From contig JADNRZ010000020.1 in NCBI GenBank assembly GCA_015501605.1, positions 248,001-312,000 of the forward strand: a stretch of 64,000 nucleotides of DNA, written 5' to 3'. Position numbers and translations under genes: made by a program. This DNA comes from Panaeolus papilionaceus. Lineage: Eukaryota; Basidiomycota; Agaricomycetes; Agaricales. The notes below the pieces were generated by a model that was not told the origin of the DNA, searched no databases, and saw nothing but the letters and a program-made list of their open reading frames with translations. Numbering within the stretch: position 1 is the first letter of the stretch; the number at the start of each line of letters is the position of its first letter. This document shows positions 45,299 through 56,857 of the stretch, piece by piece.

Positions 45299-47166
45299 GT
45301 GATCAATAAACCCAGGTTCCCAAATGGTATGAAAATTCAAAGGATTGCTCGCAAATGCAGTATGAAGAAAATATAGGGAGTGGATGAGTAGTTAAGACAG
45401 AAGCTGGGGTGTGGAGTTAGTTGAACGAATCCGCTCAAAACTGAGACTGCCAAGGAGGCGTCCCTGACCTGCCCCGAACAGTTGCCAACTACTTATTGAA
45501 ACAAAATGTATGTATGTAATAGGCATATTCGTTTTGCCATTGACGGAATAATATGTTCAATTCTCATTCTCGTTCTTCTTCGCTTCTCATGGGACGATTC
45601 TAGACTGGTGCTTTAAGGTGTCCGGTATCTCGTGGACGACTAGACCTCCGTAGGCATATGCAAGCGATGACTTTAACAACACGAATCACTATCTCAAGGG
45701 AGGATACACCATATAAATATCGATATTCCTCGGTTCCAGTGGTTTTACCTTCAGGGTGGGAATGGTCCACCCGAAATGGTGGGCCGGTTTCGGTCTCTGT
45801 AGCCTCACATGTCACATGTCACATTCAATTTCTCAAGATCGAGGATCATCTCGATCTAAGATTAGCTTTCCGTCCCGGCGATGCAGACACGGAAAGTTTG
45901 AGCGCCATGGTTAACATCAACATTTGCCGGTGTACCTTCCCAGGGTTGATGGCTGCTACTTGTCTTCTGTCGGATTCTAGCTCATTGGTGGAACCCTGCC
46001 TGAATCCCCAGTAACGTAGGTGGTAACAGTGCAAGGGTGCTAAAAGCGGTCATGTTACATGTCGTTGTCTACCTGCACGATTATGGGATGGCAAGGGCTG
46101 CTGACACTCCCAGTTGGCAACTCGGATAGAGGGTGCAAGGCTCTGGTAACGCACAGGTGAATACGAGTAATAAAGTAGGGTAGCAATGGTTCGATTTAGG
46201 ATTTCTCGCGTGGATTTCCAAGTGTGTTTAAATACACACACAGCAATTGATTTCTGCAGATAAGACAGTGAGATAGGAGACATTATGTCACTGCATAGTG
46301 AGACACTAAAACCTGCCCCGTCATCAAGAACTAAATTTTCTAAAGCGGGGTCCTGATTTTGCTCGTTACGGGAAAAAAAATGAATATGGAGACAGGGTTA
46401 GAGCGACGTGAAATCATCGGCAAATGTACCTCCATTACAGTATCTTTATAAGTATAAAATGTCATTCGGTCTATCACCCTAACCAATGAGAGAAGGAGAC
46501 CCAGATATACCTGGACGAGTTCCCCATATATCATTTCATGAATGAAGCCAAAAGTGGAACCCACGAACTCGGCACACCAACATGTATCAACCAGGTCAGG
46601 GGAAAATGGGGTCATTTGTATGGAGCCTTGGAGACCTGTCTGTCCACTGACATAGAGACCCGCGACGGAAGCGGACAGATCTGAAAATTGCGCCTCAAGC
46701 GGAGATGTTTGAGCTAATCACAGAGAAAAGATGATTGTAACTTCTCCGAAGTTCTTTAGAAATCATGTGCGTATGGTATCTTGGAACATATCCGTTGAAG
46801 GGGCGCTTTTGTTTGTTCCAGGATACTTTCAGGGCTGGGAACGGCGGTCGACCTGTTAGACCTGCTGACTCGACCAGTTTGGGGAATGTGTATATTCAGC
46901 CAAATGAGAACCCTAAAGTTCAATTGTACTCGAGCAGAAGAAAGCACTGTTCCACTTTTGAATCGAAAATATGTGAGAAGAAAACATCATGATAGTCGCC
47001 CTTAAGTTGAAAGTAATGCCAGGTTCTCAGCACACATTACAAATTCTAATTTTTTTCCGGATCAAGGGAGAGCATAACGGAATGTCTACAGTTAAAATAA
47101 ATATAACGAAGACAGGACTTCTTGGACTTCGACGCGTTATACGCATTCAATCCCCACCGCAGGATC
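45299..47166. other. No confident gene
   Basis: A minus-strand frame at 46615-46340 is partly hydrophobic (ELVQVYLGLLLSLVRVIDRM), and the plus frame 45658-46014 has no domain. Either could be part of a gene, but no splice chain was found. Confidence 0.3.
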
Positions 47167-47602
47167 ATGAGTCAAAATTCTCCAGCCACGACACACTCTA
47201 CAAGCAGCGCAGCCAAGTTGAACAATACATTTGGACCCCCTGGAGGTATGTCCAGCTTGAATCCGAAAATACAAACTCATGAACTCATCTATAGGTCCCC
47301 GCATGTTAGATTGGTCCCCTTCCCACATGGCGCAGCACAGTCATACGGCCATCTCACTTGACAGTATTACCGAGGCAATCCAAAGGCTCGATCAACAGCA
47401 GCAAAATGCTGAAGAAGCACATAAAGAATTCTTGGAATCATTGCGAACACAACTGAATGAATACCACGAAAGTCTTGCGGTTTTAACGCTGTCGATTGTT
47501 GATATAATGTTGGAACGAGAGAAGCGCTCCTTATCCCCCGAAGCAGAGAAAGCGATTCTAAGTACACTGGCCCAGAAAATGAATATGAAAATACCATACT
47601 AG
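47167..47602 (+). CDS. Small coiled-coil hypothetical protein, two exons, 128 aa
   Basis: Exons 47167-47245 and 47295-47602 flank a 49-bp intron (GTATGT donor, TATAG acceptor) with a split glycine codon, giving 128 residues. The N-terminal 30 residues are Ser/Thr/Asn-rich. The rest contains SLDSITEAIQRLDQQQQNAE, EFLESLRTQLNEYHESLAVL and SPEAEKAILSTLAQKMNMKI, predicted to form long amphipathic helices or a coiled coil. No family is recognised. The clean splice junction and helical periodicity support a real gene. Confidence 0.5.
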
Positions 47603-48217
47603 CCGCTAGCACGGTCTTATATATACCTCCTCCGTAGTTTCTATTTCTTACTTCGTTCATGAATAATATACGGCGTTTATAACAAGAGTGTGAAAGTAGT
47701 CGTAGTCGTACTGGCCCCTGCTAACATTGCTGCTCCATGGACTGTTCAAACGCTGAGACTTGCACCTACTCTACCCAGTCACTATGCAAGCAGCGGACGG
47801 TATTTTGGGGCTCTAGTAGCGATTTCCTGTGTCTTTCTGTGCTCAGATACACCAAAATGGCTCACAACGAAGGGTTCTAATGGAATTCGGATCAATATGT
47901 CATTGTGCGCCTTCAAGTCAGTGAATGAAAGGTGTTGGGTTATCGATAGCTCAATGTTCGGAATTCGGAGAATTTGGACGGCAACAAATACTCCGGATGC
48001 GCCACTACTTTGACACATAATATCATTACTATTCTCCCCAATCCCTAATTAACTCCAAAGTCTCAGAGGTATTTGAGGAACAGTTACTTTCGGACTCTGG
48101 CCATACCGTCTTTCAACTTAATTTCAGTTTATAGTTCCGTATGTCGCACCTCCAGAACTGGCCACCCGAAGGTATAAAAAACATTAACACTCGCGTATAA
48201 GCCAGGTAGGGAAGTTA
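47603..48217. other. No gene recognised; left flank of the foldback element
   Basis: Frames on both strands are featureless. The TA dinucleotide at 48216-48217 borders the inverted-repeat element. Confidence 0.4.
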
Positions 48218-50152
48218 CAATGTAGCGACTTTGTTGGTCCGCGGACTAGCTACAACGTAATGACTGAGTGTGATCCATGGATCGCCATGGATTTCCTACA
48301 TTTTGGGTAACTACACTAAATAGTTATTTCATTAGATAGAATATAAGTGAATTAATTATTACTAGTAGGTGGGCGGGTTGGGTAGGGTGGATTTCCGAGT
48401 GAGCGGCGGGTGAGCTGGAATGGGTGGATTGGTAGTTTTCCAAGGGAATGGGAGGGGGGTAGCGGGTAGGTTGGGGTGGGTGGGTAGTAGTGGATTGGGG
48501 TGGATTGGGAGATTTCCGCGGAAATGGGGGGAGGTTGGGGGGTGGTTTGGGGTGAGTTTATTGTAGTGGATTAGGTTGGAGTGGGCACATTGGGGTGGGT
48601 GGGTAGTAGTGGAATAGGGTGGATTGGTAGATTTCCGCGGAAATGGGGGGGGGGGGGGGGGTGGTTTGGGGTGAGTTTATTGTAGTGGATTAGGTTGGAT
48701 TAGATGAATTTACAAGGGAATGGGCAGGTAGGGATGGGGGGATTTTTATATTTCCGCGGAAATGGTGATCCAAAATTGCCCATTTCCGCGGAAATGGGCA
48801 AATTTAGGAATTTTTCAATGCATGGATTTTTGAATTTCCGCGGAAATGGGTGAATTTGGACATTTTCAATACATGGATTTTGGATTTCCGCGGAAATGGG
48901 GAATTTTGAAAATGGTGGATTCTTGAATTTCCGCGGAAACGGGTAAATTTGGAGATTTTCAAATGCATGGATTTGTTAATTTCCGCGGAAATGGGTGAAT
49001 TTAGAGATTTTTAAATACATGGATTTTTGAATTTCCGCGGAAATGGTGATTCAATTTTGTAGATTTCCGCGGAAATGGGGAATTTGGAAATGGTGGATTC
49101 TTGAATTTCCGCGGAAATGGGTGAATTTGGAGATTTTCAAATGAGTGGATTTGTGAATTTCCGCGGAAATGGTGGACTTGTTAATTTGTGAGCAAAGGTT
49201 CCGCGGTATCGGAAATTCATTCCAATATTGAAATGAGTCAATTGTTGAACTTCCGCGGAAATGGTGGATTTTCTGTGGAATTGGGTGGATGCCATTCATA
49301 GATTTCCGCAGAAGAGGTGGATATTAACAAACTATAACCCAACAGTGTTGCAAACATTGTCAGCAAATAAGCAGAAGTAATTAACTCCTGCAGGTTGGGA
49401 AATAAGTTTCCAATTAAATTCTGACCCGGTACCATGTACCCGCAGGTAGTCTTTACAAAATGAATCCAAAATCATCCAAAACGAGCAACATTTGGCAGAG
49501 ATACTAATATTTCAAGCATTTTCTGCTTGATTTTACACCGTTTCAGGCGCTCTTGGACCTGTTTTGAAGTCCGCGGGTACACCAGCTTTCATTCATGACC
49601 CGGTACCATGTACCCGCAGGTATTCCGCCTGAAACAAGTCCCAAATCATTCAAAACGGCTGTCATTTAGCTAAGATATCCATGTTTTGAGGATATTATGC
49701 TCAATTCTGCACCGTTTTGGGCGCTCCGGGGCTTGTTTTGAAGCCCGCGGGAACACCAGAATACAACCGGAAACATATCAGACCATTTACTTCATCCACC
49801 CCCAGGTGGAAAAGCAATATTGATTGAGGAAAAGGCAGAAATCATCATACCTGCAGGCAACAAGGTGTATTAAAGTATGTTTTCCCGTGGGTAGCCCACA
49901 TTTCATCAAACAACACCCTATCTAACTCTGGCATAAATTAGATGTAACTCCCTCAGTTCTGCATTATTTTGAGTGATATTGGGCTTGTTATGAGCGGATT
50001 ATCTATGGCTACAATATGGTATGTATATTCAGGTGTTTAGAGAATGATAGCAGTTGATCTTTGCGATATCTCCTCTTTTACAGGTACCCCTCTCAGCCCT
50101 ACATCATAGATAAGGATATTTCTGGCAATAGAGAGCATTCAAATAATGCTGA
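48218..50152 (+). repeat. Left arm of the foldback element
   Basis: From the outside in: a 35-bp terminal segment containing GTCCGCGGAC; a G-rich, pyrimidine-free-like tract of GGTGGATTGG-type repeats with a 17-G run at 48645-48661; the minisatellite at about 48750-49265; then direct repeats of about 173 bp beginning GACCCGGTACCATGTACCCG at about 49424 and 49597, with a third more diverged unit further in (about 49850-50020). Confidence 0.85.
48750..49265 (+). repeat. Minisatellite of about 50-bp units carrying the palindrome ATTTCCGCGGAAAT (left arm)
   Basis: About eleven copies of the 14-bp perfect palindrome ATTTCCGCGGAAAT or one-base variants, separated by GGGTGAATTTGGAGATTTTC-like spacers of about 20-40 bp. 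Two further copies lie outside this block at about 48512 and 48631. Confidence 0.9.
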
Positions 50153-50775
50153 TGTTCTAAATTTTAGACTTGAATTGTGTTCTACATGTTTCGTTCACAA
50201 CAAAGTTCCAGAATACACCTGACAGACAAGGACTGGACAACTATTTTACAGGATATGGTTCCAATGTACCATATTACATCCATTTTTGTAGCTTATATGA
50301 CTGATACATCGGATTAATGACCAAGAAAGAAGGAAACAAGAGTCAGAAGCAATTCTTAATGATATCTTGAGACTTTCTTCAACAAAAGTACCAAAGAAAA
50401 CACCCACCAGACAATGGTGAGACAATGGTTAGACAGGATGCAGTTGAAACAGAAGCATAAGTCTCTTCTTCCACCTGTTAAAACAACAAAAGGGAAAGAG
50501 AATATTGCATGGAGACTAAGAATCATAACATGTAGAACATATCTTGTCTCAAATATAATCATATTACTGTCAAATGTTGCTTCTAGAACATCCTCCCCTC
50601 TTGTTGTATCATTGTCCAATATATCACCCATATAAACCTGATAAATGAGTCACATGTACTGTGGTTTCGCTATATTCTGTCATCCAGTTGTCTAACCATT
50701 AGCTCTTGTGAGTGCACTAGGGCCTTCTTTGTTGACAATACTTGCATATCTCAATTAGATACAGCAATTTGTTAT
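50153..50775. other. Central non-repeated spacer of the foldback element
   Basis: A 623-bp AT-rich loop with no convincing gene. Frames of 91 codons (minus, 50631-50356) and 73 codons (plus, 50414-50635) overlap on opposite strands and lack domains. Confidence 0.6.
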
Positions 50776-52679
50776 ATCAGCATTATTTTGAATGCTCTCT
50801 ATTGCCAGAAATATCCTTATCTATGATGTAGGGCTGAGAGGGGTACCTGTAAAAGAGGAGATATCGCAAAGATCAACTGCTATCATTCTCTAAACACCTG
50901 AATATACATACCATATTGTAGCCATAGATAATCCGCTCATAACAAGCCCAATATCACTCAAAATAATGCAGAACTGAGGGAGTTACATCTAATTTATGCC
51001 AGAGTTAGATAGGGTGTTGTTTGATGAAATGTGGGCTACCCACGGGAAAACATACTTTAATACACCTTGTTGCCTGCAGGTATGATGATTTCTGCCTTTT
51101 CCTCAATCAATATTGCTTTTCCACCTGGGGGTGGATGAAGTAAATGGTCTGATATGTTTCCGGTTGTATTCTGGTGTTCCCGCGGGCTTCAAAACAAGCC
51201 CCGGAGCGCCCAAAACGGTGCAGAATTGAGCATAATATCCTCAAAACATGGATATCTTAGCTAAATGACAGCCGTTTTGAATGATTTGGGACTTGTTTCA
51301 GGCGGAATACCTGCGGGTACATGGTACCGGGTCATGAATGAAAGCTGGTGTACCCGCGGACTTCAAAACAGGTCCAAGAGCGCCTGAAACGGTGTAAAAT
51401 CAAGCAGAAAATGCTTGAAATATTAGTATCTCTGCCAAATGTTGCTCGTTTTGGATGATTTTGGATTCATTTTGTAAAGACTACCTGCGGGTACATGGTA
51501 CCGGGTCAGAATTTAATTGGAAACTTATTTCCCAACCTGCAGGAGTTAATTACTTCTGCTTATTTGCTGACAATGTTTGCAACACTGTTGGGTTATAGTT
51601 TGTTAATATCCACCTCTTCTGCGGAAATCTATGAATGGCATCCACCCAATTCCACAGAAAATCCACCATTTCCGCGGAAGTTCAACAATTGACTCATTTC
51701 AATATTGGAATGAATTTCCGATACCGCGGAACCTTTGCTCACAAATTAACAAGTCCACCATTTCCGCGGAAATTCACAAATCCACTCATTTGAAAATCTC
51801 CAAATTCACCCATTTCCGCGGAAATTCAAGAATCCACCATTTTCAAAATTCCCCATTTCCGCGGAAATCCAAAATCCATGTATTGAAAATGTCCAAATTC
51901 ACCCATTTCCGCGGAAATTCAAAAAATCCATGCATTTAAAAATCTCTAAATTCCCCCATTTCCGCGGAAATTCAAAAATCCATGTATTTAAAATGTCTAA
52001 ATTTGCCCATTTCCGCGGAAATTCAACAAATCCATTTATCAAATTCACCCATTTCCGCGGAAATTCAAAAATCCATGCATTGAAAAATTCCTAAATTTGC
52101 CCATTTCCGCGGAAATGGGCAATTTTGGATCACCATTTCCGCGGAAATATAAAAATCCCCCCATCCCTACCTGCCCATTCCCTTGTAAATTCATCTAATC
52201 CAACCTAATCCACTACAATAAACTCACCCCAAACCACCCCCCCCCCCCCCCCATTTCCGCGGAAATCTACCAATCCACCCTATTCCACTACTACCCACCC
52301 ACCCCAATGTGCCCACTCCAACCTAATCCACTACAATAAACTCACCCCAAACCACCCCCCAACCTCCCCCCATTTCCGCGGAAATCTCCCAATCCACCCC
52401 AATCCACTACTACCCACCCACCCCAACCTACCCGCTACCCCCCTCCCATTCCCTTGGAAAACTACCAATCCACCCATTCCAGCTCACCCGCCGCTCACTC
52501 GGAAATCCACCCTACCCAACCCGCCCACCTACTAGTAATAATTAATTCACTTATATTCTATCTAATGAAATAACTATTTAGTGTAGTTACCCAAAATGTA
52601 GGAAATCCATGGCGATCCATGGATCACACTCAGTCATTACGTTGTAGCTAGTCCGCGGACCAACAAAGTCGCTACATTG
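50776..52679 (-). repeat. Right arm of the foldback element
   Basis: Reverse complement of the left arm, carrying the same ordered blocks. It differs mainly in minisatellite unit number and order (palindromes from about 51669 to 52147 and at about 52252 and 52373) and in the homopolymer, here a 16-C run at 52237-52252 against 17 G on the left. The outer and inner blocks look almost identical between arms. Confidence 0.85.
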
Positions 52680-52967
52680 TAATTACCTTATATCTATAAG
52701 CTGACTACAACTCTCTGCCGTAGGACCCGTTTGCGGGAGCACGGGGGCCTTCGACCACAATACCAACAACTGCCAAGGCGTGGCTCTGATGGGGGGAAAT
52801 AGGAGCACGTGAGTTGCTTCAATACGCCCAACGTCTGTCGAAGTTAGGAATTTAAACAACCAATAGGCCGCCAACGGGGCGCCATGAAGTATGTTTATGC
52901 TGACTCTTTCGGTAACATCCATATCTCAAACCACACACACACACCACATATTACCGAGACGAACATG

Positions 52968-53926
52968 GCAGCAACTACTGGCTCTCATTCAGCGCTCAAC
53001 GTTGATAACTCGAATGTTTCTCAACATGCTATAAATGACCTATACGCAGCTCAGCAGCCTCCATTTGGTCCTGTCACCCACATTTCTTGCGAGAACAAGA
53101 GCGACACTCTCATTTAATGTGACCTCTTCTAACAGGCACTTCTCAGCCACACCACCACTACCATCATCGTTTCCAACCAAACTATGTGAGTCTAAATACG
53201 AGTGTCTCTTTCTCGATGCCTATCTCAACTAAACTCCGTGCAATAGTAGGGCAGCAACACATCAAGCCACATGCAGGTCCCGCTGGTTGACTGGGGCCTT
53301 CGGCGAGGGCCTCCGTGGAGGACGAAAAACAAGGAAAGAGACGCTTCCCCTCCCATTGTTGGTCAAGCGTCGGTACAGACAGGCTTCTGATAATTTTTTT
53401 CAGCGCGTATTTTCTCTAATTGGTGAGCACCTGAAGACACGTTTCCAGGCGTTCATAAGCTCACATTTCGTACGTCCTTAGCCAGTGTCAACCTTTTTGA
53501 AAAGGTTGTTCCCTCGACAACGTGGTGGCAAACCCTTCCAGACTTACTGGGAAAGCGCGGCTACTGCATAATTAATTGGCCAAACGAAATAGCGTTTCCA
53601 AAGAGCCTGCTTGTGCACGGCTTGCCTTATAATTTCGCTCATGCTGACGCCTCCGAGTCACCAGACGACGAGTGGTCGGCCGTCGGCATCTTGCCTTGGA
53701 GCATCAAAGGTAAACCTTTTTTCAGCCGTATCGACACAAAATTGTATTTATCCCTTTATCCCTCTAAGCGACGCCGGAAGATACGCCTATCATACAATGT
53801 ATGCCCCTCAAGAACAGGGGAGCAAGGTGCTTATATAGCAGTGGTACAATAAGCCGTAGTGGTCCCACCCTATTCGAACTTCAACGGAGATCACATCACA
53901 TACAAACGCCAATGTGGGTCCTATAA
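52968..53926 (+). CDS. NWP-domain hypothetical protein, probable shorter paralogue of the 37.9-40.7 kb gene
   Basis: Starting from MAATTGSHSALNVDNSNVSQ, several exons can be traced. The best are 53482-53709 (VNLFEKVVPSTTWWQTLPDL, KRGYCIINWPNEIAFPKS, WSAVGILPWSIKG) and 53769-53926 (TPEDTPIIQCMPLKNRGARC). These match exons 6 and 7 of the gene at 37.9-40.7 kb in motif order (WxxLPxLL, IxNWPxxxxFP, PW, EDTPIIQC, LY) and in intron position and phase. The last acceptor used is AAG, which is less usual. The frame stops soon after at 53924, about 230 residues earlier than in the larger gene, so this copy is short or its 3' exons are unresolved. It begins about 290 bp from the end of the foldback element. 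Confidence 0.55.
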
Positions 53927-55239
53927 GCAAGGAATCCGTATTACCGATAACATGACTCCCAACCCAACCTGCTTTAGTCGCCTCTCAGAGCGCCAATTTT
54001 GCTGCTGGTGACGGAGTGTACCACCAATTCCTCCTTTCACTGTCACCCACAAGAACCCGCCCGCTATCGCGTTGGGATTGGTTTTTCTGAGGAAACGTTC
54101 ATCAGGGCTAAGGTTGAGATAGAGTGTCACGAAATTCAATCCAAACCAAGTCTCCTCCAGGTCTACAGTAGATTTATGTCGTGTATGCTAGACTATCGAA
54201 AGGTAGCTAGCATAGAGGCTCATGGGCTCATGAGTATTAAATCAACTCCTCTCCCTCTCTTTCGTTTTGTTGCTCCCCCTCTTCGTTGTTTGAAACTGAT
54301 ACCTTCATTGTTCATATTCAAACGTGTATGTATTTCAAGTCGAGCCAAGTAAAATAACTCGCAAGTCCGAGTCTCAACCAACCAAGCTTATCCGGCTTGA
54401 ACGTGCTTGAACGTTGCGGGCTTCGACTACTGACACCACGTTTGCGTCCTCACGCTCGTGTGAACATCTTTCTGACATTGAACCGAGCAGGATCGAATCA
54501 TCCTTACAAATTTCACAACCTTCCAGATCGAGGATCCTGGATCTGAGATTGATAGGTGATGCCTAAATAGGTACAACATTTAACGCCGTGAGCCGGTCGG
54601 AATCATGGCAGCTCGGCGCGAGAAATACGTGCCAACCGAGGCATTGCAGTGGTGCTCGACATGACATTTCCTGAGCGAAATGGCGCACAAACGACTGGGT
54701 TATCATATCTCACTGTATTTAAATCTATAACCTTAGTCCGGCAATATTATGTGCAAAGTGATGTTAAGGGGCGTTGGGAGACGAATATTAAGAAGAGATG
54801 TCATGTATAGGGAAAGGATGCAAATCGTGAGTCAATACAAAGGCGTTCAGATATGTTTCACAGAGCAAGCAGTGTTTTCGACCTTATGCATCTCGTTCTA
54901 ATATATAAAAATTGTGAGTCTGTCTTACCATCTTAAAGGATTTACAGATTTGAATACTATGCTCCTAACCCCAACAGATTTGACACCCCCATTCACATGA
55001 GACATAATCTATTAGACACGCTGTGCGGTGACACACCGAGATGATGCAAACGACATTTGAATTCAGGGGGCCGGGAACCAAGCAATGGGAATATCCCATG
55101 CCTATGGCTAGTTACGTCGGGTTATGTGAAAAGGATGTTCTGGTCACTTGTACAACATTTTCTCCAATAATAAGTAAATTTTAGCCAGAGAGACAAACGA
55201 TGACCAGTTTATATTGATTCGAGTTAGTAGACGAGCTAC
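53927..55239. other. No confident gene
   Basis: A plus-strand frame at 53999-54352 overlaps a minus-strand one and has no domain. The rest is unremarkable unique sequence up to the duplicated segment at 55,240. Confidence 0.35.
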
Positions 55240-56122
55240 AGTACCATGAACTTCATTTTCGATACTCCTAAACTCGACATCCGTCATATCCCCCCTGATG
55301 AGGATACAATGATCCAAGACACCATTTTATATGGGGGATTCCGTGTCACGGAAATACTTCTCAGTGGAAGGGATTATGCTCAGCAAGCTTCAAATGCGTC
55401 AGAAGTGGCAGAGAGGGAGAGGTGGTTCCAAAACGGCCTCCAGAAGGAACTGGTACGCATTAAACTACCAAGCTTACAAGATGATATCAATTTAAAGATT
55501 GACGCATATGCAGCTGTGGTTCCTTTATCACGTCGGGCAGGCCTTTGCCCTTCAAGCGGACGTATATATCCCATCTCCACTTCGCTTTGCGGCCTCAAAG
55601 ATGGGATTGAACGGTCCTCCAGACCTTCCTGTCATTATCGAATATTCGGCGAAGGAAATGAATATGCTCAGACCATGGAGACCACCAATTCAATATTTCG
55701 ACGCGTGGTGGCTGCATAATCGCGACAGCCTTAAAATCGACGAATCCCTACAAAGTTCGATGACAATAGGTTACCATAATCGCAGTCGCTGTTTGCTCCA
55801 TTTTCATGAGCGTCTACCAGCTGTTCTTCAGCACCTGGAATCATGTCGCCGGGCAGCTGTGGCAGAGCCTCAAGAGCTTGATCGCGACACTGGTCTCAAC
55901 AAACCAGATCTAGAGGAGTCTAAGAAAGCTCTGCAGGCATTCAACTTTATCAAGTGCATTGAGGAAAACCTGCCAGACTGCAGGACTTCGACTGGGCAAA
56001 CTGAGGCGTACTCCTTAGACACAAAAGGGAAGAAAAGAAAGCTCTCCGAAGACACGCAACCTTTGGACGACAAGGGCGCACAACGTGAGTTAAGTCTTCT
56101 GGTAACCCCATCCCAACCACAT
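55240..56122 (+). repeat. 883-bp inverted duplicate of 29,431-30,313
   Basis: Nearly identical over its full length to the reverse complement of 29,431-30,313. Only a few substitutions were noticed (for example GCTGTGGCAG against GCTGCGGCAG, and CTTCTGGT against CTTCCGGT). Confidence 0.9.
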
Positions 56123-56437
56123 GCAGGTCCATCTACTCATGCTGGGACGAGTGTTATTGCCTCATCGACCATCCAGAGACCACCCGTCCATCTCCCTGCT
56201 TTTTCGAATATCCAAGACTCAAGTATAACCTCCATCACTGGAGAGACTCAGACTTACAACTTTCTTCACGTCCCTCCTCTTGACCAGAGGCAAAGGCCCA
56301 ACCTCGGTGATACGAGCAAGGGCACTTCTACAACAGCTCACAACAGCGTTGTACGTAGAGGCGGGATGTCTAACCTCTTGAAAAGAATCGCGGATATTCC
56401 TCTCGCCACCAGGGATGACCAAAATTCAAGTTCGTGA
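55246..56437 (+). CDS. Unknown protein, two exons, about 376 aa (intact copy of the duplicated gene)
   Basis: Exons 55246-55452 and 55514-56437 are joined by a 61-bp intron (GTACGC donor, ATGCAG acceptor), replacing the two overlapping unspliced frames by one continuous protein. The N-terminal 230 residues look globular and helical: TILYGGFRVTEILLSGRDYA, ERERWFQNGLQKELLWFLYH, ALQADVYIPSPLRFAASKMG and LLHFHERLPAVLQHLESC. A basic KKRKLSE follows at about residue 265, then a Ser/Thr/Pro-rich tail. A further 42-nt in-frame intron (GTGAGT..GCAG) is possible near 56085. No family is recognised. A truncated copy precedes the Ulp1 protease gene at 29.4 kb, so it may be part of the KDZ-associated cargo. 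Confidence 0.7.
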
Positions 56438-56857
56438 TATAACAACGAACGATAGGGCTTGTGTCGGCGACCAGAAGACACATATCTGGGGACATTGATC
56501 GAGACACCGTGCTGGCTCGTGACTTATCGTCCTAGTGATCAGCGCCACAGCTCTGGCCAGCATGTAATCCCCTAGAAGCCACTAGAAAGCGGAATGTTGA
56601 TGATTGTTTATCAAAATATTATAATATCGCAAACTTAGGATGCGTGTAGTTAAATCTGAGCAAAGTGATGAAGCATTAATTGTTGAAAGGGACAAGGAAA
56701 GACAGCAAACTGCATGGAGAAATGGTGGGTGCAGGCCTACAGCGTCTGATTTCCTTTAAAAGCAATGGATAAAAATCAAGGAGGGAGGTAAAACGGGTGG
56801 CGGAGGTTATCCTGAAGAGCGGCGGGCCCGCAGTCAGGAATAGTTGGTATGATATCC
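56438..56857. other. No gene; 3' flank of the duplicated gene
   Basis: Contains CTAGTGATCAGCGCCAC and an AT-rich stretch at about 56600-56640. No exon is recognised. It separates the intact gene from the dispersed repeat. Confidence 0.4.

Larger units (their letters stand above)
48218..52679. mobile_element. Foldback DNA transposon: 4.46-kb near-palindromic inverted repeat flanked by TA
   Basis: The left end reads CAATGTAGCGACTTTG and the right end is its exact reverse complement. Both are bordered by TA (48216-48217 and 52680-52681), compatible with the TA target duplication of Tc1/mariner- and pogo-type transposases. The arms, 48218-50152 and 50776-52679 (about 1.9 kb each), are near-identical inverted copies around a 623-bp centre. 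No transposase is encoded; the frames that occur in mirror pairs (such as at 49238-49435 and 51495-51692) are consequences of the palindrome. The element is therefore non-autonomous, of foldback or very large MITE type. Confidence 0.85.

Noticed and set aside
49051..49435. ORFs of 65-102 codons repeated at 49.1-49.4 kb and 51.5-51.9 kb
   Set aside because: They are mirror images produced by the inverted repeat and run through the minisatellite. No family features are present.
50356..50635. ORFs on both strands in the palindrome loop as a possible transposase
   Set aside because: They overlap on opposite strands, are under 100 codons and lack any DDE, HTH or other transposase motif.
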